Origin: Phoronis australis
Lineage: Eukaryota; Phoronida; Phoronidae
Assembly (NCBI GenBank): GCA_002633005.1
Contig: NMRA01000071.1
Span: forward strand, 161,339 to 225,338
DNA: 64,000 nucleotides
Direction: 5' to 3'
The translations under genes and the position numbers were made by a program. The notes beneath the pieces were generated by a model. The model was not told the DNA's origin, ran no database searches, and saw nothing but the letters and a program-made list of their open reading frames with translations. This document shows, piece by piece, positions 13,150 to 25,139 of this stretch (position 1 is its first letter; each line of letters starts with the position of its first letter).

Positions 13150-14040
13150 AAACCAATGCAGAAAACAAAATACTTGAAGATGATTTAATTCAAAGTTTGA
13201 GGCTACTGACATCGTCTCAGAAAATTAAAAGAATGACCGTGTTTCCTGTCTGATCCCTGGGGTTCCTGTTTTTAAAGACCAGAGTTCATGTTTTTCGGGC
13301 TGGTTAGCTGTAGGTGCGGGAGTCTGTTTTGGCACAATTGTCTAGTCGCATTTAATTCAGACCGATTGTTTTTTTAAGTCAAAGCGTCATTGGACTAGTA
13401 ACATGTAAGCACACTTAGCATTCACTCAATCATTTTTAGTTGTCAATTGAACACCCATGGCAATAAGACAACATCCATGAGAGATATTGGTCCAGTTACT
13501 TGCACTTACTGCAACCTTCATAGTTAAAAAGGATACATTATGAACACAAGCACAACTTGTCACCAACTGTTATCCATAAGAACAGCATTGTTTAAGTCAC
13601 ACTCTGCTTCTGCTCCCATCAAATCCTCTAAATATCCCTCCAGTGAACACAGGGTAAGAGAACAGCAACTTTGCACCACCAGTCAACACTGTCCTGCCTA
13701 CACATGCTTGCTACTGATAATTACTGCGTATTTGATAGCACTACCAGCACAGAGCCACGCAGCCTTTTGTTCACCAGATTGTGTATGGTTTGCATTAAAA
13801 ATCAATGTTTGAGAATCCATGCGATCTGTGCAAGGGGATGTTATCAAAAGTTGTCCTATTGATTTTGGTTTACATCAAATTGCAGTAAACACTTATAGTT
13901 ATGATGAGTCTTCCGTCTCCTTGAAACAAACAAAAATTAAACGGAAATTCATACCAATTGGACACATATATATAGTGCTGTGAATGCCCGCTTGAGTTCA
14001 CTGTTTTATTGAAGTCACAATAATGACTCAAGGTAGACTG
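13150..14040. other. Intron sequence, nothing recognised
   Basis: Contains short echoes of the 10880-10960 sequence (around 13250-13330, inverted: a gggctggttagctg stretch), suggesting a decayed inverted-repeat element spanning both. No exon seen. Confidence 0.4.
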
Positions 14041-14049
14041 TGGGTAAAT

Positions 14050-14185
14050 CAACACTATGTGCCAGGATCACAGTATAGTCTGAGGGTGAATCAACACTGT
14101 GTAGTATGTGGGTGAATCAACACTGTGTAGTCTGTGCGTGAATCAACACTGTGTAGTCTGTGCGTGAATCAACACTGCGTGCCAG
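14050..14185. repeat. Minisatellite, about 26-bp unit
   Basis: Units of gtgaatcaacactgtgtagt type, about five copies. Confidence 0.85.
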
Positions 14186-14474
14186 AATCATACCACTAGG
14201 TCTTTTGCTGGTGGCTCAAAATCTCTTTGAATAGCAAGTCAAAAAGCCACTTGCTTAAAACATTTGACATGAGCTGAACAAGAGCATGTCACCGAGCCAT
14301 TCAAATGATACCTGAGTAGCTAGTTCAAAATGCAGCTCACAAGGTGACTTGTCGTAAAATTATTCCTACAACATTTGCTAGGTGTAGCTACAATATAAAT
14401 AAATTTTCTAGACATCTAAGTGTTCAATTGATCAACCTCAAATTAGTCATTTACTTGACAGGTAATCATCAGGT

Positions 14475-15060
14475 CCATTAAAGAAAAGTCTGCATAGAGA
14501 CCAATAATCTACCAAGGATAATCTGTACAGAGACCATTAATCCACCAAGGATAGACTGCACAGACACCAATAATCCACCAAGGATAGTCTCTGCAGTGAC
14601 CAACAATCCACGAAGGAAGGTCTGCAGAGACCAATAATCCACCAAGGAGAGTTTGCAGAGACCAATAATCCTCCAAGGATAGTCTCTAATAATATACCAA
14701 GGACAGTCCAAATAAAGACCAATAATCCACCAAGGATTGCCTCCACAAAGGCAATTAATCCACCAAGGATAGTTTGCACAGAGAGCAATAGTCTACCAAG
14801 GATAATCTGTACAGAGACCAATAATCCACCAAGGATAGTCTGCACAGAGTCCAATAATCCAACAAAGATAATCTGCAGAGTTCAATAATCCACCAAGGAT
14901 GGTCTGTGCAGAGGCCAAAAATCCACCAAGGATACTTGCAGAGACCAATAATCCACCAAGTATAGTCCCTAATAATCCACCAAGGAGAGTCTAAATAAAG
15001 ACCAATAATCCACCAAGGATAGCCCTTAATAATCCACCAAGGACAGTCTGCAGAGACCAC
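14475..15060. repeat. Minisatellite, about 30-bp unit, about 19 copies
   Basis: Imperfect units of gaccaataatccaccaagga. The ORFs on the minus strand rich in WWIIGL are translations of this array. Confidence 0.92.
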
Positions 15061-15167
15061 TGTTGAAACATATTCTGACACATTACTGATTCTCCCAATA
15101 GTACATCAACTTGGTGTTAAATGAAACTCAATGAAGTTATGGAAGTACCAATAGACCATGACCAGAC

Positions 15168-15300
15168 AGGTGAAGCCAGTGTTTATGACCTGGTGTTTAT
15201 AATTTGGTATTGTGAACTGGTGTTTATAGCCTGGTGTTGTGACCTGGTGTTTATGACCAGGTGTTTACGACCTGGTGTTTTGACCTGGTATTATGGCTAG
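15168..15300. repeat. Short irregular repeat of gacctggtgtttat
   Basis: About nine imperfect 14- to 16-base units. Confidence 0.75.
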
Positions 15301-15534
15301 TCTTTATCCACTGGTGGTCCACTGAAGGATATCATGAGCATAGGACGGTTATCATTGAACAAAAAGCATGACCACAGTTGAGTATATAATATAACTAAAA
15401 CACCTTCAAACGTCATGTAAATGTGACCACACTCTAGTGTATATTTACAACACTCAACGGTTGTGTAAATGCGACCACACTTGACTGTAAATTTGACCAA
15501 AATTAAGTATTTTGAACATCTTTAAAGATTATGT

Positions 15535-15870
15535 AAATGTGACCACACTTGAGTGTCAATGTGAACACACTTGAGTGTCAATGTGACAACACTTGAGTGT
15601 CAATGTGAACACACTTGAGTGTCAATGTGACAACACTTGAGTGTCAATGTGAACACACTTGAGTGTCAATGTGACAACACTTGAGTGTCAATGTGAACAC
15701 ACTTGAGTGTCAATGTGAACACACTTGAGTGTCAATGTGAACACACTTGAGTGTCAATGTGAACACACTTGAGTGTCAATGTGAACACACTTGAGTGTCA
15801 ATGTGAACACACTTGAGTGTCAATGTGAACACACTTGAGTGTCAATGTAATCATACTTGAGTGTAAATGT
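15535..15870. repeat. Minisatellite, 22-bp unit, about 15 copies
   Basis: Near-perfect gtgaacacacttgagtgtca units alternating with a gtgacaacac variant. Confidence 0.95.
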
Positions 15871-16155
15871 CAACTTTCACAAGTGCAAATACACACCTGT
15901 AATAGGTGAAAGCAATGTATTCATGGAACAGCTACAGATGCAGAAGTGCTCAGCCAAAAGTTCCATTGCAACAAAATTTCTAATATCTTCAGACTGCAAC
16001 ACCAGTTCCACATTCTACATCAACAACATCAGTTCCTTGTTGAACATCCAAAAGCACCCGCTGTCATGTGAATTCTGAAATTACCTTTTATTGAAATGAT
16101 GCTGCTATAGGCTGAAACATGGCTTTTGTAAATCACAATTTCACTAAAAATACAC

Positions 16156-16894
16156 NNNNNNNNNNNNNNNNNNNNNNNNNNNNNNNNNNNNNNNNNNNNN
16201 NNNNNNNNNNNNNNNNNNNNNNNNNNNNNNNNNNNNNNNNNNNNNNNNNNNNNNNNNNNNNNNNNNNNNNNNNNNNNNNNNNNNNNNNNNNNNNNNNNNN
16301 NNNNNNNNNNNNNNNNNNNNNNNNNNNNNNNNNNNNNNNNNNNNNNNNNNNNNNNNNNNNNNNNNNNNNNNNNNNNNNNNNNNNNNNNNNNNNNNNNNNN
16401 NNNNNNNNNNNNNNNNNNNNNNNNNNNNNNNNNNNNNNNNNNNNNNNNNNNNNNNNNNNNNNNNNNNNNNNNNNNNNNNNNNNNNNNNNNNNNNNNNNNN
16501 NNNNNNNNNNNNNNNNNNNNNNNNNNNNNNNNNNNNNNNNNNNNNNNNNNNNNNNNNNNNNNNNNNNNNNNNNNNNNNNNNNNNNNNNNNNNNNNNNNNN
16601 NNNNNNNNNNNNNNNNNNNNNNNNNNNNNNNNNNNNNNNNNNNNNNNNNNNNNNNNNNNNNNNNNNNNNNNNNNNNNNNNNNNNNNNNNNNNNNNNNNNN
16701 NNNNNNNNNNNNNNNNNNNNNNNNNNNNNNNNNNNNNNNNNNNNNNNNNNNNNNNNNNNNNNNNNNNNNNNNNNNNNNNNNNNNNNNNNNNNNNNNNNNN
16801 NNNNNNNNNNNNNNNNNNNNNNNNNNNNNNNNNNNNNNNNNNNNNNNNNNNNNNNNNNNNNNNNNNNNNNNNNNNNNNNNNNNNNNNNNNNNNN
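16156..16894. other. Assembly gap (739 unresolved bases)
   Basis: A run of N. Its right edge is in the middle of the 54-bp array, so the missing sequence is probably more of that array. Confidence 0.95.
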
Positions 16895-17200
16895 ACACAA
16901 CACACATCACCAGCTGACACTGTTAACAACTATATCCTCAGACTACAAACACAACACACATCACCAGCTGACACTGTTAACAACTATATCCTCAGACTAC
17001 ATACACAACACACATCACCAGCTGACACTGTTAACAACTATATCCTCAGACTACATACACAACACACATCACCAGCTGACAGTGTTAACAACTATATTCT
17101 CAGACAACATACACACCACACATCACCAGCTGACACTGTTAACAACTATATCCTCTGACTACATAGAAAACACACAACACCAGCTGACACCGTTTCCAAC
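16895..17200. repeat. Minisatellite, 54-bp unit, 5-6 copies beside a gap
   Basis: Units contain acacatcaccagctgacact and aacaactatatcctcagact. It ends about 25 bases from the 5' splice site of the exon at 17227-18280. The long ORF across the gap is an artefact of N bases. Confidence 0.93.
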
Positions 17201-17226
17201 TATAGAACTTCCCAATGCCCACTTAC

Positions 17227-18280
17227 CTCATTTAGGTGGGCCCTCACTTTCTGATAAGCCCTTAACCATCTGATTCTGGCTGGTGATGGCACATTAGGGT
17301 CCATGTCCACATCATACAACTCATCACTCTCTTGTGTAGGCACTGTAATGCGACCTCTTTCATTAGTGTAGTCATCGGTGTCTTGAGAATATGTGTCACG
17401 CATTTCTTCTAATGCTTCCCCATTTTTGTTGTAGTTTTGATCATAGTAGACATCTTCCTCCTCCAGTCTGTGTTGAGGAGTGCTGCTACTGCCCTCCTGA
17501 GTCACACTGTCATCGGGGTAACTTGTGTCCTGGCTATAGTCCCGCAAGGGGTCAGGTCGCGGAGGATCAGGTCGCTGCTCCAGTAGACCTGCACTCTCAT
17601 CACGACCCAAACGTCGGTCCTTTGTTGGTAATGAGTGCTGAGAATCAGAGTAATCTGGTTCAGGCTCATTTGTTTGACTGCTTTGATAATCACCCCTCTT
17701 CTCATCTCCATATTTACAACCATCATTATCATAACGATGGTGTCTGCTGCTTAAGCTTCCCTCATCTTCCTCATAATCCCGCTGTCTACTACTACTGAAG
17801 CTTCGTCCATCTTCCTCGTACAGTTTATCACTATAGTAGAAGCCAGCCTCCTCGTAATCTCCCCTGACTAACTCACGTTTATCCTGATAGTCTCCCTTTG
17901 ACATTTTTCCACGGCTGTGACTTTCATTATCCACAGTCAGTCTATGATCACTTTTGTAACTTGTCCCATCTTCTTCATACCCCTGCCTGTCATCAAAGTA
18001 GCTATGCCTGCCACTTCCAACACTAGACCTGTCCTCATAGTATTCTCTTGCACTAAAGTTATCCCCATACAACTCCTCATTGTCATAACCCTGACCACTG
18101 TAGTCCAGCCTACCTCCATCATAATTACTATAGTATCGCCCTTCAAGCTCGTCGGCTTCATAACTCTGCCGGCGACTTGAGTAGCTCTCCTGCTCGTGAT
18201 AACCGTCATGATGGTGACGAACCCTGTAACTTGTGGCACTACCAGACAGACTGTCTTGACTACGCCGACTGTGACTGGGG
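17227..18280 (-). CDS. unc13: UNC13 large linker exon ending in calmodulin-binding-type helix
   Basis: This 1054-nt exon has acceptor tatattgtag and a consensus GAG/GTAAGT donor, and encodes 351 codons plus one carried base without a stop. It is extremely rich in Tyr, Asp, Ser, Arg and Glu, with imperfect repeats of a YYEEDG or RDYEED type, and is predicted disordered. The last 14 residues, WLRAYQKVRAHLNE (17227-17268), align with the Munc13-1 segment WLRAFNKVRMQLQE, the calmodulin-binding helix. The hydrophobic anchors at positions 1, 5 and 8 (Trp, Tyr, Val) are kept. The exon ends in phase 0. On the intron side a 54-bp minisatellite begins about 25 bases beyond the donor. Confidence 0.9.
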
Positions 18281-18589
18281 CTACAATATAAAATGGAAAT
18301 AGTCAGAAGAGTTTAAGTGGTAACTTTTAGCACTACCAGACAGTCTTGACAATGTTAACTGTGACCACAGTAAATATAGTGAGATTATTATGAACCCAAT
18401 TTAATGACACAAGAAATAACTGCTGACATCAAATGTACTGCACAACAACACTGTAAAAGCATGAACAAGCACAAGTACATGCTTCATACCATCATTAGAA
18501 AGAAAGGATATGTTACGTATCGAAGCATGATTTATACTATGAGTGTAATTCTTGCACCAGTGACCCCGTTCAAGAACACAATAACTAGA

Positions 18590-18930
18590 ACAGGTCATAG
18601 TGTGCCACTGACCAATGATACAACAGGTCATAGTGTGCCACTGACCAACAACACAACAGGTCATAGTGTACCACTGACCAACGATACAACAGGTCATAGT
18701 GTGCCACTGACCAATGATACAACAGGTCATAGTGTGCCACTGACCAACAACACAACAGGTCATAGTGTGCCACTGACCAACAACACAACAGGCCTTAAAG
18801 TACCACTGACCAACAATACAACAGGTCATAGTGTACCACTGACCAACAATACAACAGCTCATAGTGTGCCACTGACCAACAATACAAAAGGTCATAGTGT
18901 GCTGCTGACCAACAATACACCACCAACCCT
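18590..18930. repeat. Minisatellite, 33-bp unit, about 10 copies
   Basis: Tandem caggtcatagtgtgccactg, accaacaatacaa units within the 0.9-kb intron between two linker exons. The period is divisible by three, so it is open in several frames on both strands, but no splice sites frame it. Confidence 0.93.
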
Positions 18931-19207
18931 TGATAAAACAACAACTACGTCCTAATCAGTGAATAGGCAAGTTCAAGATATCTTGTTCATATAGGAACCA
19001 AGAGAGCACTGGCTTCCTTTCATCTTCAAATCACTTCTCTAGTGTAAAGCAGAAGACACTACATAACAAGATCAGCCACTAACAACAAGGTCAGCCACTG
19101 TCAATAACACAACAAGGTCTGTCCCAGAAACAAACAGAACAAGGTCGGCTCAAGCCACTGACAACAAGTGCATGCAGAAACTATCTATACAGTGACGTGA
19201 GCACCAC

Positions 19208-19303
19208 CTGGTGGACTTGGCTGGTTGGTCCTCATAGGAGACATCATACTCCACAGCAGTCTGACGCAATAAGCTCTGAGACAAGCCAGTCAGGCGAACA
19301 GGG
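19208..19303 (-). CDS. unc13: UNC13 linker exon (96 nt, symmetric)
   Basis: Acceptor attttgtag, donor CCAG/GTGGTG. The first base C completes Ser and the exon ends with AG, phase 2/2. It encodes PVRLTGLSQSLLRQTAVE, then YDVSYEDQPAKST. It is less Tyr-rich than its neighbours, with a hydrophobic LSQSLL stretch. The join to the next exon at 18280 is in frame. Confidence 0.8.
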
Positions 19304-20106
19304 CTACAAAATGGAGGGAATATGTTCACTGGTTTTCATACACAATATAGCAGGAATTCTAACGTGCAAAAATAAAGCTTCCTGGTGTCACAGCACATAA
19401 TAAATAACGTATTTGTGTATTTGCGTACAGAATACAGATACATCATAATTACAACATTTAATGACTTCATGATGCCATGAATTTCTGTACAACATACAGA
19501 CAGGTCATGTTTGCAGACAGGTTATATTTAGTCAACCATAAGTCACATGATTACGATGTGGATTTCTGAATAATATACAGATAGCTCATTTTACTGACTC
19601 AGTCAAGTCAACCTTCACGCATTTGATTGAACAGTGTATTTCACTACACTCTATATATATGTATATCATACTAAAAGACTGGTCATACTTAAGAGTCAAC
19701 TATCAAGCAGTGTATCTTTGCAATTCACTTCTGTACACTCGAACTCGTTTGACTGATCTACTTGATATTAATGTCACATTCAAAAAGGCGGTAGAGAATA
19801 AACAATATTGTTGAAGTTAGGCCCATCTATGCTCCTGTTGGAATGGCCAACTTCTGTTACTTAGTTACTTATAACGAATGATAATGGAATTGGCTAGTCA
19901 CCAGATGGAACAAGTCAATGGAACAATGGGCGGCTACTTAACACACAACGACCTCTGTTGGACAACATAAACAGACAACTTCAAAAGCACTGGTAAGTTC
20001 TTTTGGCCACCACAAGAGGTTCTACAGCACTATCCACTATGCACCATCAAGGTTGGCCAGCAAATGATACAGCTATACAGTTACCTGGTCTACAACTCGG
20101 ACATAC

Positions 20107-20118
20107 TTATCCACTTCA
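20107..20118 (-). CDS. unc13: Candidate 12-nt UNC13 microexon
   Basis: The acceptor caggtttcag is followed by 12 bases and a GTATGT donor. In the phase carried from the exon at 21322-21248 it reads Ser-Glu-Val-Asp-Asn and rejoins the exon at 19303 in frame. A 34-base alternative ending at CAG/GTAACT would shift the frame. Evidence is splice-site shape and phase only. Confidence 0.3.
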
Positions 20119-20459
20119 CTGAAACCTGCACATATGGCATGTTAAACATTTTAACGAAAACCTAACTTAATGATAAGACTACAGCTGACAAGGCAACAGA
20201 TCACCTATTGACAATAATGTGTCATTCCTAAACAATAAGCTAATGTCTAAAATCCAACTGATCAAACCTTGTTGGTAAACCTAAAGAGGGTACACGGTCT
20301 TCAGGGGACAGATAACTGAAAGGCAGACAGAGTCACGGTATAAAATCACCACATGTTAAGTACGTCAGTCACAAGAAAGGCAGGGAATCCTTCCTCACAA
20401 CGAGGTACTATTATAGTTGGGATCAGCTGTAGCAATAACATTCTCCACACCCAGTATTA

Positions 20460-20665
20460 ACATAGTGCTGAACCCGTGGAATCAAAATAGTAAAATTGCC
20501 TCTCAAAGGGGCACAGAACAGGATAACAGGAGTTGCCCGAAATGTGTTGGTGACATCCCCTCCTTTACAAAGTATATCTGTCAACACTTGTTGACGGACT
20601 TGCCATAAACAAAAGGAAATGCAAAAACCTGAAACTGCCACTAGGTGTAGCAGCAGTTGTATCAA
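20460..20665. repeat. Dispersed repeat fragment with CTCF-like box
   Basis: Contains tgccactaggtgtagcag and ttgcctctcaaaggggcac, members of the diffuse family also seen at 25140, 36170, 44200 and 60000. Confidence 0.45.
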
Positions 20666-21247
20666 TTCAAAAGATGGCAGACCACCCCCCCCCCCTACCC
20701 CCAATAACAACATGTCTGCCAAATTTCAGAGGTTAAGTAGACAGAGGGTTGGAAGTCAGACACCCAAAAACAGATGTACCCACACACGTACATATGAGTG
20801 CACAACTGAATATTGCCAGTGAGATCAATTGAATTGAACAAGATGCACCATTACATTATCCCCTAGAAGATGTCCAAGCAATACACGGGTTCACTGAAAT
20901 GATCATATATAATGGTACATCTCCATTTCCTCTTCACTGCTGGTTAACAAAGCCATCTATATTGATCCTACGTTGTTTTTTGTATACTTGAGCTGGAAAC
21001 AACACAAACATGTTTACAACCTTATCAAAATGATAAAAACTGTTAAACAGACCACAATCGACCTATCACTGATCGTCACAAAACTACCTGGAGGTAGAAC
21101 TCCACTGCCATCTGTGGGTATAACAACATACTATGGGGAGGGCTACGTGCCATATTGCGGATTGAAGCATTAAGCCACAACCTTGCGGACTAGGAAGGCA
21201 GTGAAAGCATGTCATTAACAACAAAGAGCAACACATGCAAGATAAAC

Positions 21248-21322
21248 CTTGGATTGATGTATGTGTCAGTGTAGTCCAGATATCCAGGATGTTGATAGTC
21301 ACTGTAGTCATCCAGGTAAAGA
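21248..21322 (-). CDS. unc13: UNC13 linker exon (75 nt, symmetric)
   Basis: Acceptor gtgttgcag, donor CAAG/GTTTAT, which is weak and suggests regulated splicing. The first base T completes Ser and the exon ends with AG. It encodes LYLDDYSDYQHPGYLDYT, then DTYINP. Of its 24 complete codons six are Tyr and six are Asp. A 40-bp minisatellite starts within about 15 bases of the acceptor on the intron side. Confidence 0.82.
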
Positions 21323-21329
21323 CTGCAAC

Positions 21330-21908
21330 ACAAACACAGCACTGAGACACTATCTATAAATAGACAGTACTCAGTACAGCACTGAGACACTATCTATAAA
21401 TAGACAGTACTCAGTACAGCACTGAGACACTATCTATAAATAGACAGTACTCAGTACAGCACTGATACACTGTCTATAAATAGACAGTACTCAGTACAGC
21501 ACTGAGACACTGTCTACAAATAGACAGTACTCAGCACAGCACTGGGACACTGTCTACAAATAGATAGTACTCAGCACAGCACTGGGACACTATCTACAAA
21601 TAGATAGTACTCAGCACAGCACTGGGACACTATCTACATATAGACAGACCGTACTCAGCACAGCACTGAGAGACTACCTACAGACAGACAGCACTCAACA
21701 CAGCATTGAGACACTGTCTACAGCTAGATAGTACTCAACACAGCTAATACATTATCAGCAAGTTCACAGCACTCAACAAAGCCCACAAATTATCAACAAC
21801 TTGACAGTGCTCAACACAGCACTGAGACACTATCTACAGTAAGACAGTACTCAACACACCACTGAGACACTATCTACAATTAGACAGTACTCAAAGCCCA
21901 CTGATACA
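21330..21908. repeat. Minisatellite, 40-bp unit, about 13 copies
   Basis: Units of cactgagacactatctataa, atagacagtactcagtacag. It starts beside the acceptor of the exon at 21248-21322. The array resumes at 22650-22735 after the inserted element at 21909-22649. Confidence 0.93.
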
Positions 21909-22649
21909 CAGGGCTCAACACTAACGGTTGCCCGATTGCCCGTGTACATGTAGATTTTGCGTCGGGCAAGTGGAATTTGAAAAGTACTTGCCCGATGGGC
22001 AAGTTAAAAAGCTAGCCGCATAGACAGGTAGATCCTAAGATTGTCTGCTCGACATTTGCTCCAAAGTAACAAACCCCGACACAAGCCTAAAAACCGTCGA
22101 AAAAGTCCCTGTTGCCGTCAAAGAAACTCCCGTCTTCGAATGAGGACCGAAAGGAAAATAGATCGAGTGTTATGCAGCGTGCACAGATGACACTCGCGGT
22201 CATATCCTTTCGATTCTCTGAACGTGCCCTGCAGTTTCTGAATAAGTTGTCGCGTGATACTACTGATCGTCTGCACTCTGGCAAAACGTCTTAACATGGA
22301 AGCCGTCCAGGCCTGGACGGCATTGGTTTAGTTGCTAAAAAACAAGTTCAGGAAGAATCAAAGCAATAATATGAAACGAAAAAAGTGCGGGGATGGGTTC
22401 CGTCATGGGAAATTAGGTTTTCTGGCCTGCGAGACAGTGAACAATGGACGACGTTTGATTTTTGCCGGCGTTTACCCATGTACAGCTGGAAGCACCGCGT
22501 TCGTCAGCGGATGTAAGTCATACAGATAAGCGCAAAAGCTAAAAAGTGAAGGATTGACGACATATTTTCTACACTACACAGCAGTTTAAAAGGCCTGGTA
22601 TTTATTTGCCCGAAGGGCAAGTGGCTTCAAAAGTTAATGTTGAGCCCTG
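21909..22649. mobile_element. Non-autonomous DNA element, CAGGGCTCAAC ends, 5-bp ATACA duplication
   Basis: The ends mirror each other: CAGGGCTCAACACTAACG on the left and GTTAATGTTGAGCCCTG on the right, with ATACA at 21904-21908 and 22650-22654. Subterminal ttgcccg/gggcaagt repeats are also mirrored. CAGGG termini suggest the hAT superfamily, though the duplication is 5 rather than 8 bases. Interior ORFs are short and unrecognised. Inserted in the 40-bp minisatellite. Confidence 0.75.
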
Positions 22650-23404
22650 ATACATTATCAACAAGTTGAGGTTACTCAACACAGCTGATGCATTATCAAC
22701 AACTTGACATTACTCAACACAGCAGATACATTATTCCAGGGCGTCCATAATTCCGACGCATAACTCCCCACCTCCAGCAACCCCCCCCCCCCAAGCACAC
22801 AGATTTTTTTACAAAAAATGCATAGACCAAGGTTTTTACATCTAAGTTAAAAAAACAGCCTTCTGAAGTGAGCATTTTTAATAAAAAATTGGTGTAGACC
22901 AAGACTTTTACAATGCTATCAACCAAGTGTGAGCACAGCAACATTGTATATACTTTGTATATACATTGTATATTTCTTCCTGCTTTGAAATAAGAGCCCC
23001 CACTGAGCCTTAGAGGCTTCCTAGTAATCATTACAATGTGTGAGTCCAAACTTGAAAGGTTCCTATTGACAGTGGGCCTCCAAATGATACATTGGGCGTC
23101 TTTGCCAGAGCTCCATATTAGTGCTAGGGGGTCCATTTGGACGCCCAGGACGTACGCTGCATAAAGGCCTGTCTGTACACCATAAACATACACCAGAGTG
23201 TACTAGGTACACCAAGAGTGTACTAGATACCCATATTCATCATTCTACGTACACCTCATATTTATCATCAAATCTTGTACATTTCTATCACAAAAATTCA
23301 CAACGCAGTCACAGCCAAGTCCTGCACAAAATGGCCACCATCTCCACTACGGCACTTTGTAAACTTTCTGTTTTACGGTTTCTCCAAATGCCCTTTGAAA
23401 TGTA

Positions 23405-23785
23405 CAGGGCTTGGAATGACCAATGACAAAAAACGCGGAAACTTTTACGGCCCAAATCATGCGCGCTACTCAGCACACATTTTTGGCTGCAGAGCCGTAG
23501 TATTTATCGCCGCGGTTTACAGTAACACGAGACGCCATTGAAAATCCCACCACGCTATCCCAGATGCCCCGGCAATGTTGACAATTTACGTTCCTCCGTA
23601 ACATAAAGAGCAACTTCCGCTTTTCGAGGTGAACGTCGTCTGCAACGAGAGCGGTAAGAAAGGAATTTGCCGCAGAAATTTTATATCAAATTCGATTTTT
23701 TTTACGCGGAAATATAATAAACTGCGCGGACAGAACATTTGAAAAAAGCGGAAATCCGCGTTTCCACGGAAAATTCCAAGCCCTG
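23405..23785. mobile_element. Short DNA element, CAGGGCTTGGAAT ends, 6-bp AATGTA duplication
   Basis: CAGGGCTTGGAAT at the left mirrors ATTCCAAGCCCTG at the right. AATGTA occurs at 23399-23404 and 23786-23791. 381 bp, no coding capacity. Internal motifs (cgcggaaact, cggaaatccgcg) are also mirrored. Confidence 0.8.
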
Positions 23786-24245
23786 AATGTAGAATTTGCA
23801 CACACAGAACATATCTCTACATGAATGCAATATACCTTTTTGTTTCACAAAACGTTAGGAAAAACACATGGTCACCTGATCCAATTAAGGACAGCTTGGT
23901 ATACAGTAAAAAATCAAATTCAATCTACAGTCTTTCAACTTTCAGGGTATATGCACTTCCCCGAGTCAGACTATTAAAATCTATAATTTTGAAGATATTT
24001 GCCTAAAATTCACAATGCCCTACATAACCTTAAGGTCAACATATGGGCGTGAAAGGTCAACATATGGGCGTGAAAGAGCATTAGTGTCTATCACCATGAA
24101 ATTATGTTCTAAATGTCAAATCACGACAATTTGCATTAACAGCTTTATGGATTTTAAAAGTTTGGTCGAAATATTAAATTGTATGAATGGTGTCCAAAAG
24201 TGCAATTATCTCTGCACAGCGGTCATCAGACCTGTCCATCTGTTG

Positions 24246-24790
24246 CAGTGCTCGACCTGTACGCAGCCAATGAGGCAACTTCAGATTGAGTTCGGCAACC
24301 TAGGAAAATTCCGTAGCCATAAAGTCGCCAGAGCGAGCATAAGTCAGCCAGTAATTCCCCTGAAATTCGTTTCAAAGTTTGTGGTGACTTCCAAACATTA
24401 AATTACTCACAGTTTTCCTAGATTTAATACCTTTGGTTCATAATTGTTCCAGTGCATTTGTTATCCTCAACAATCATACATCACGCACACACAGGAAGAT
24501 GGAAGTCGGAATTGTTTGGCAAAAATCGGGCAAGCTCAGAACATGAAACAAACGCCTCCAGTCTATGCAATCACTTGCGTTCTTCGCTGGCAGTAGGAAT
24601 TTACTGAGTTAGAGATTAAATAGTGCATATTTTTTACGAGGATAAATTGAAGAGGTATGCATAGTGTTCTGATTTTTTGAGAAAGGAGTACAGCATGACC
24701 ATTTTTAGTCGACGATTTCGGCAACCTCAGATTCTGTTTGGCGACCCGGGATTTTGGCCGAGTGCGATTCAGAATTTTGTAGACAGTCGT
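24246..24790. mobile_element. Decayed element with mirrored GGCAACCT motifs
   Basis: Starts near cagtgctcgacctg. The left part has ttcagattgagttcggcaac and the right part gcaacctcagattctgtttg in related orientation. It resembles the larger elements at 27031 and 53459. The right end is not defined. Confidence 0.4.
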
Positions 24791-25139
24791 AAATACTGGG
24801 GGTCAATCTCTCACTAAGTCTTTTGAAATTGATATGTGCAGTCAATGAAAGTAGTTGTTTGTGAGTCCAGCCCTTAGTCAGTTGGATTGTGTAAGTAAAC
24901 ACAGCTTATCAAAAGTGTTACGGTTCTGCTTGTGGATATAATTGTTTTATGAACCCTCAGGGATTTTGAACAGCCAAACCCGAATGGTCCAAATGGATAT
25001 TGCACAAGGTTTAAGCAATACAGCCAAAAATGTGAAAAAAAACAACCAGCGGGCACAACAGTAGTATGACACATATGGAAATTCCTGTAAGTACTGCTCT
25101 TGTTTCTTAATTATCCTTTGAGTGCCACCATCAAAAATG

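Noticed and set aside
16029-17273. Long ORFs of 256-384 residues on both strands
   Set aside because: They are mostly unresolved N bases, and the remainder is the translated 54-bp minisatellite.
18404-18955. 183-residue ORF with TGHSVPLTNNT repeats, mucin-like
   Set aside because: It lies inside a UNC13 intron, is a 33-bp minisatellite open on both strands, and lacks signal peptide or splice sites.
20089-20122. 34-nt UNC13 exon ending at CAG/GTAACT
   Set aside because: Its length would shift the frame of the next exon. The 12-nt version with a GTATGT donor keeps frame and is preferred.
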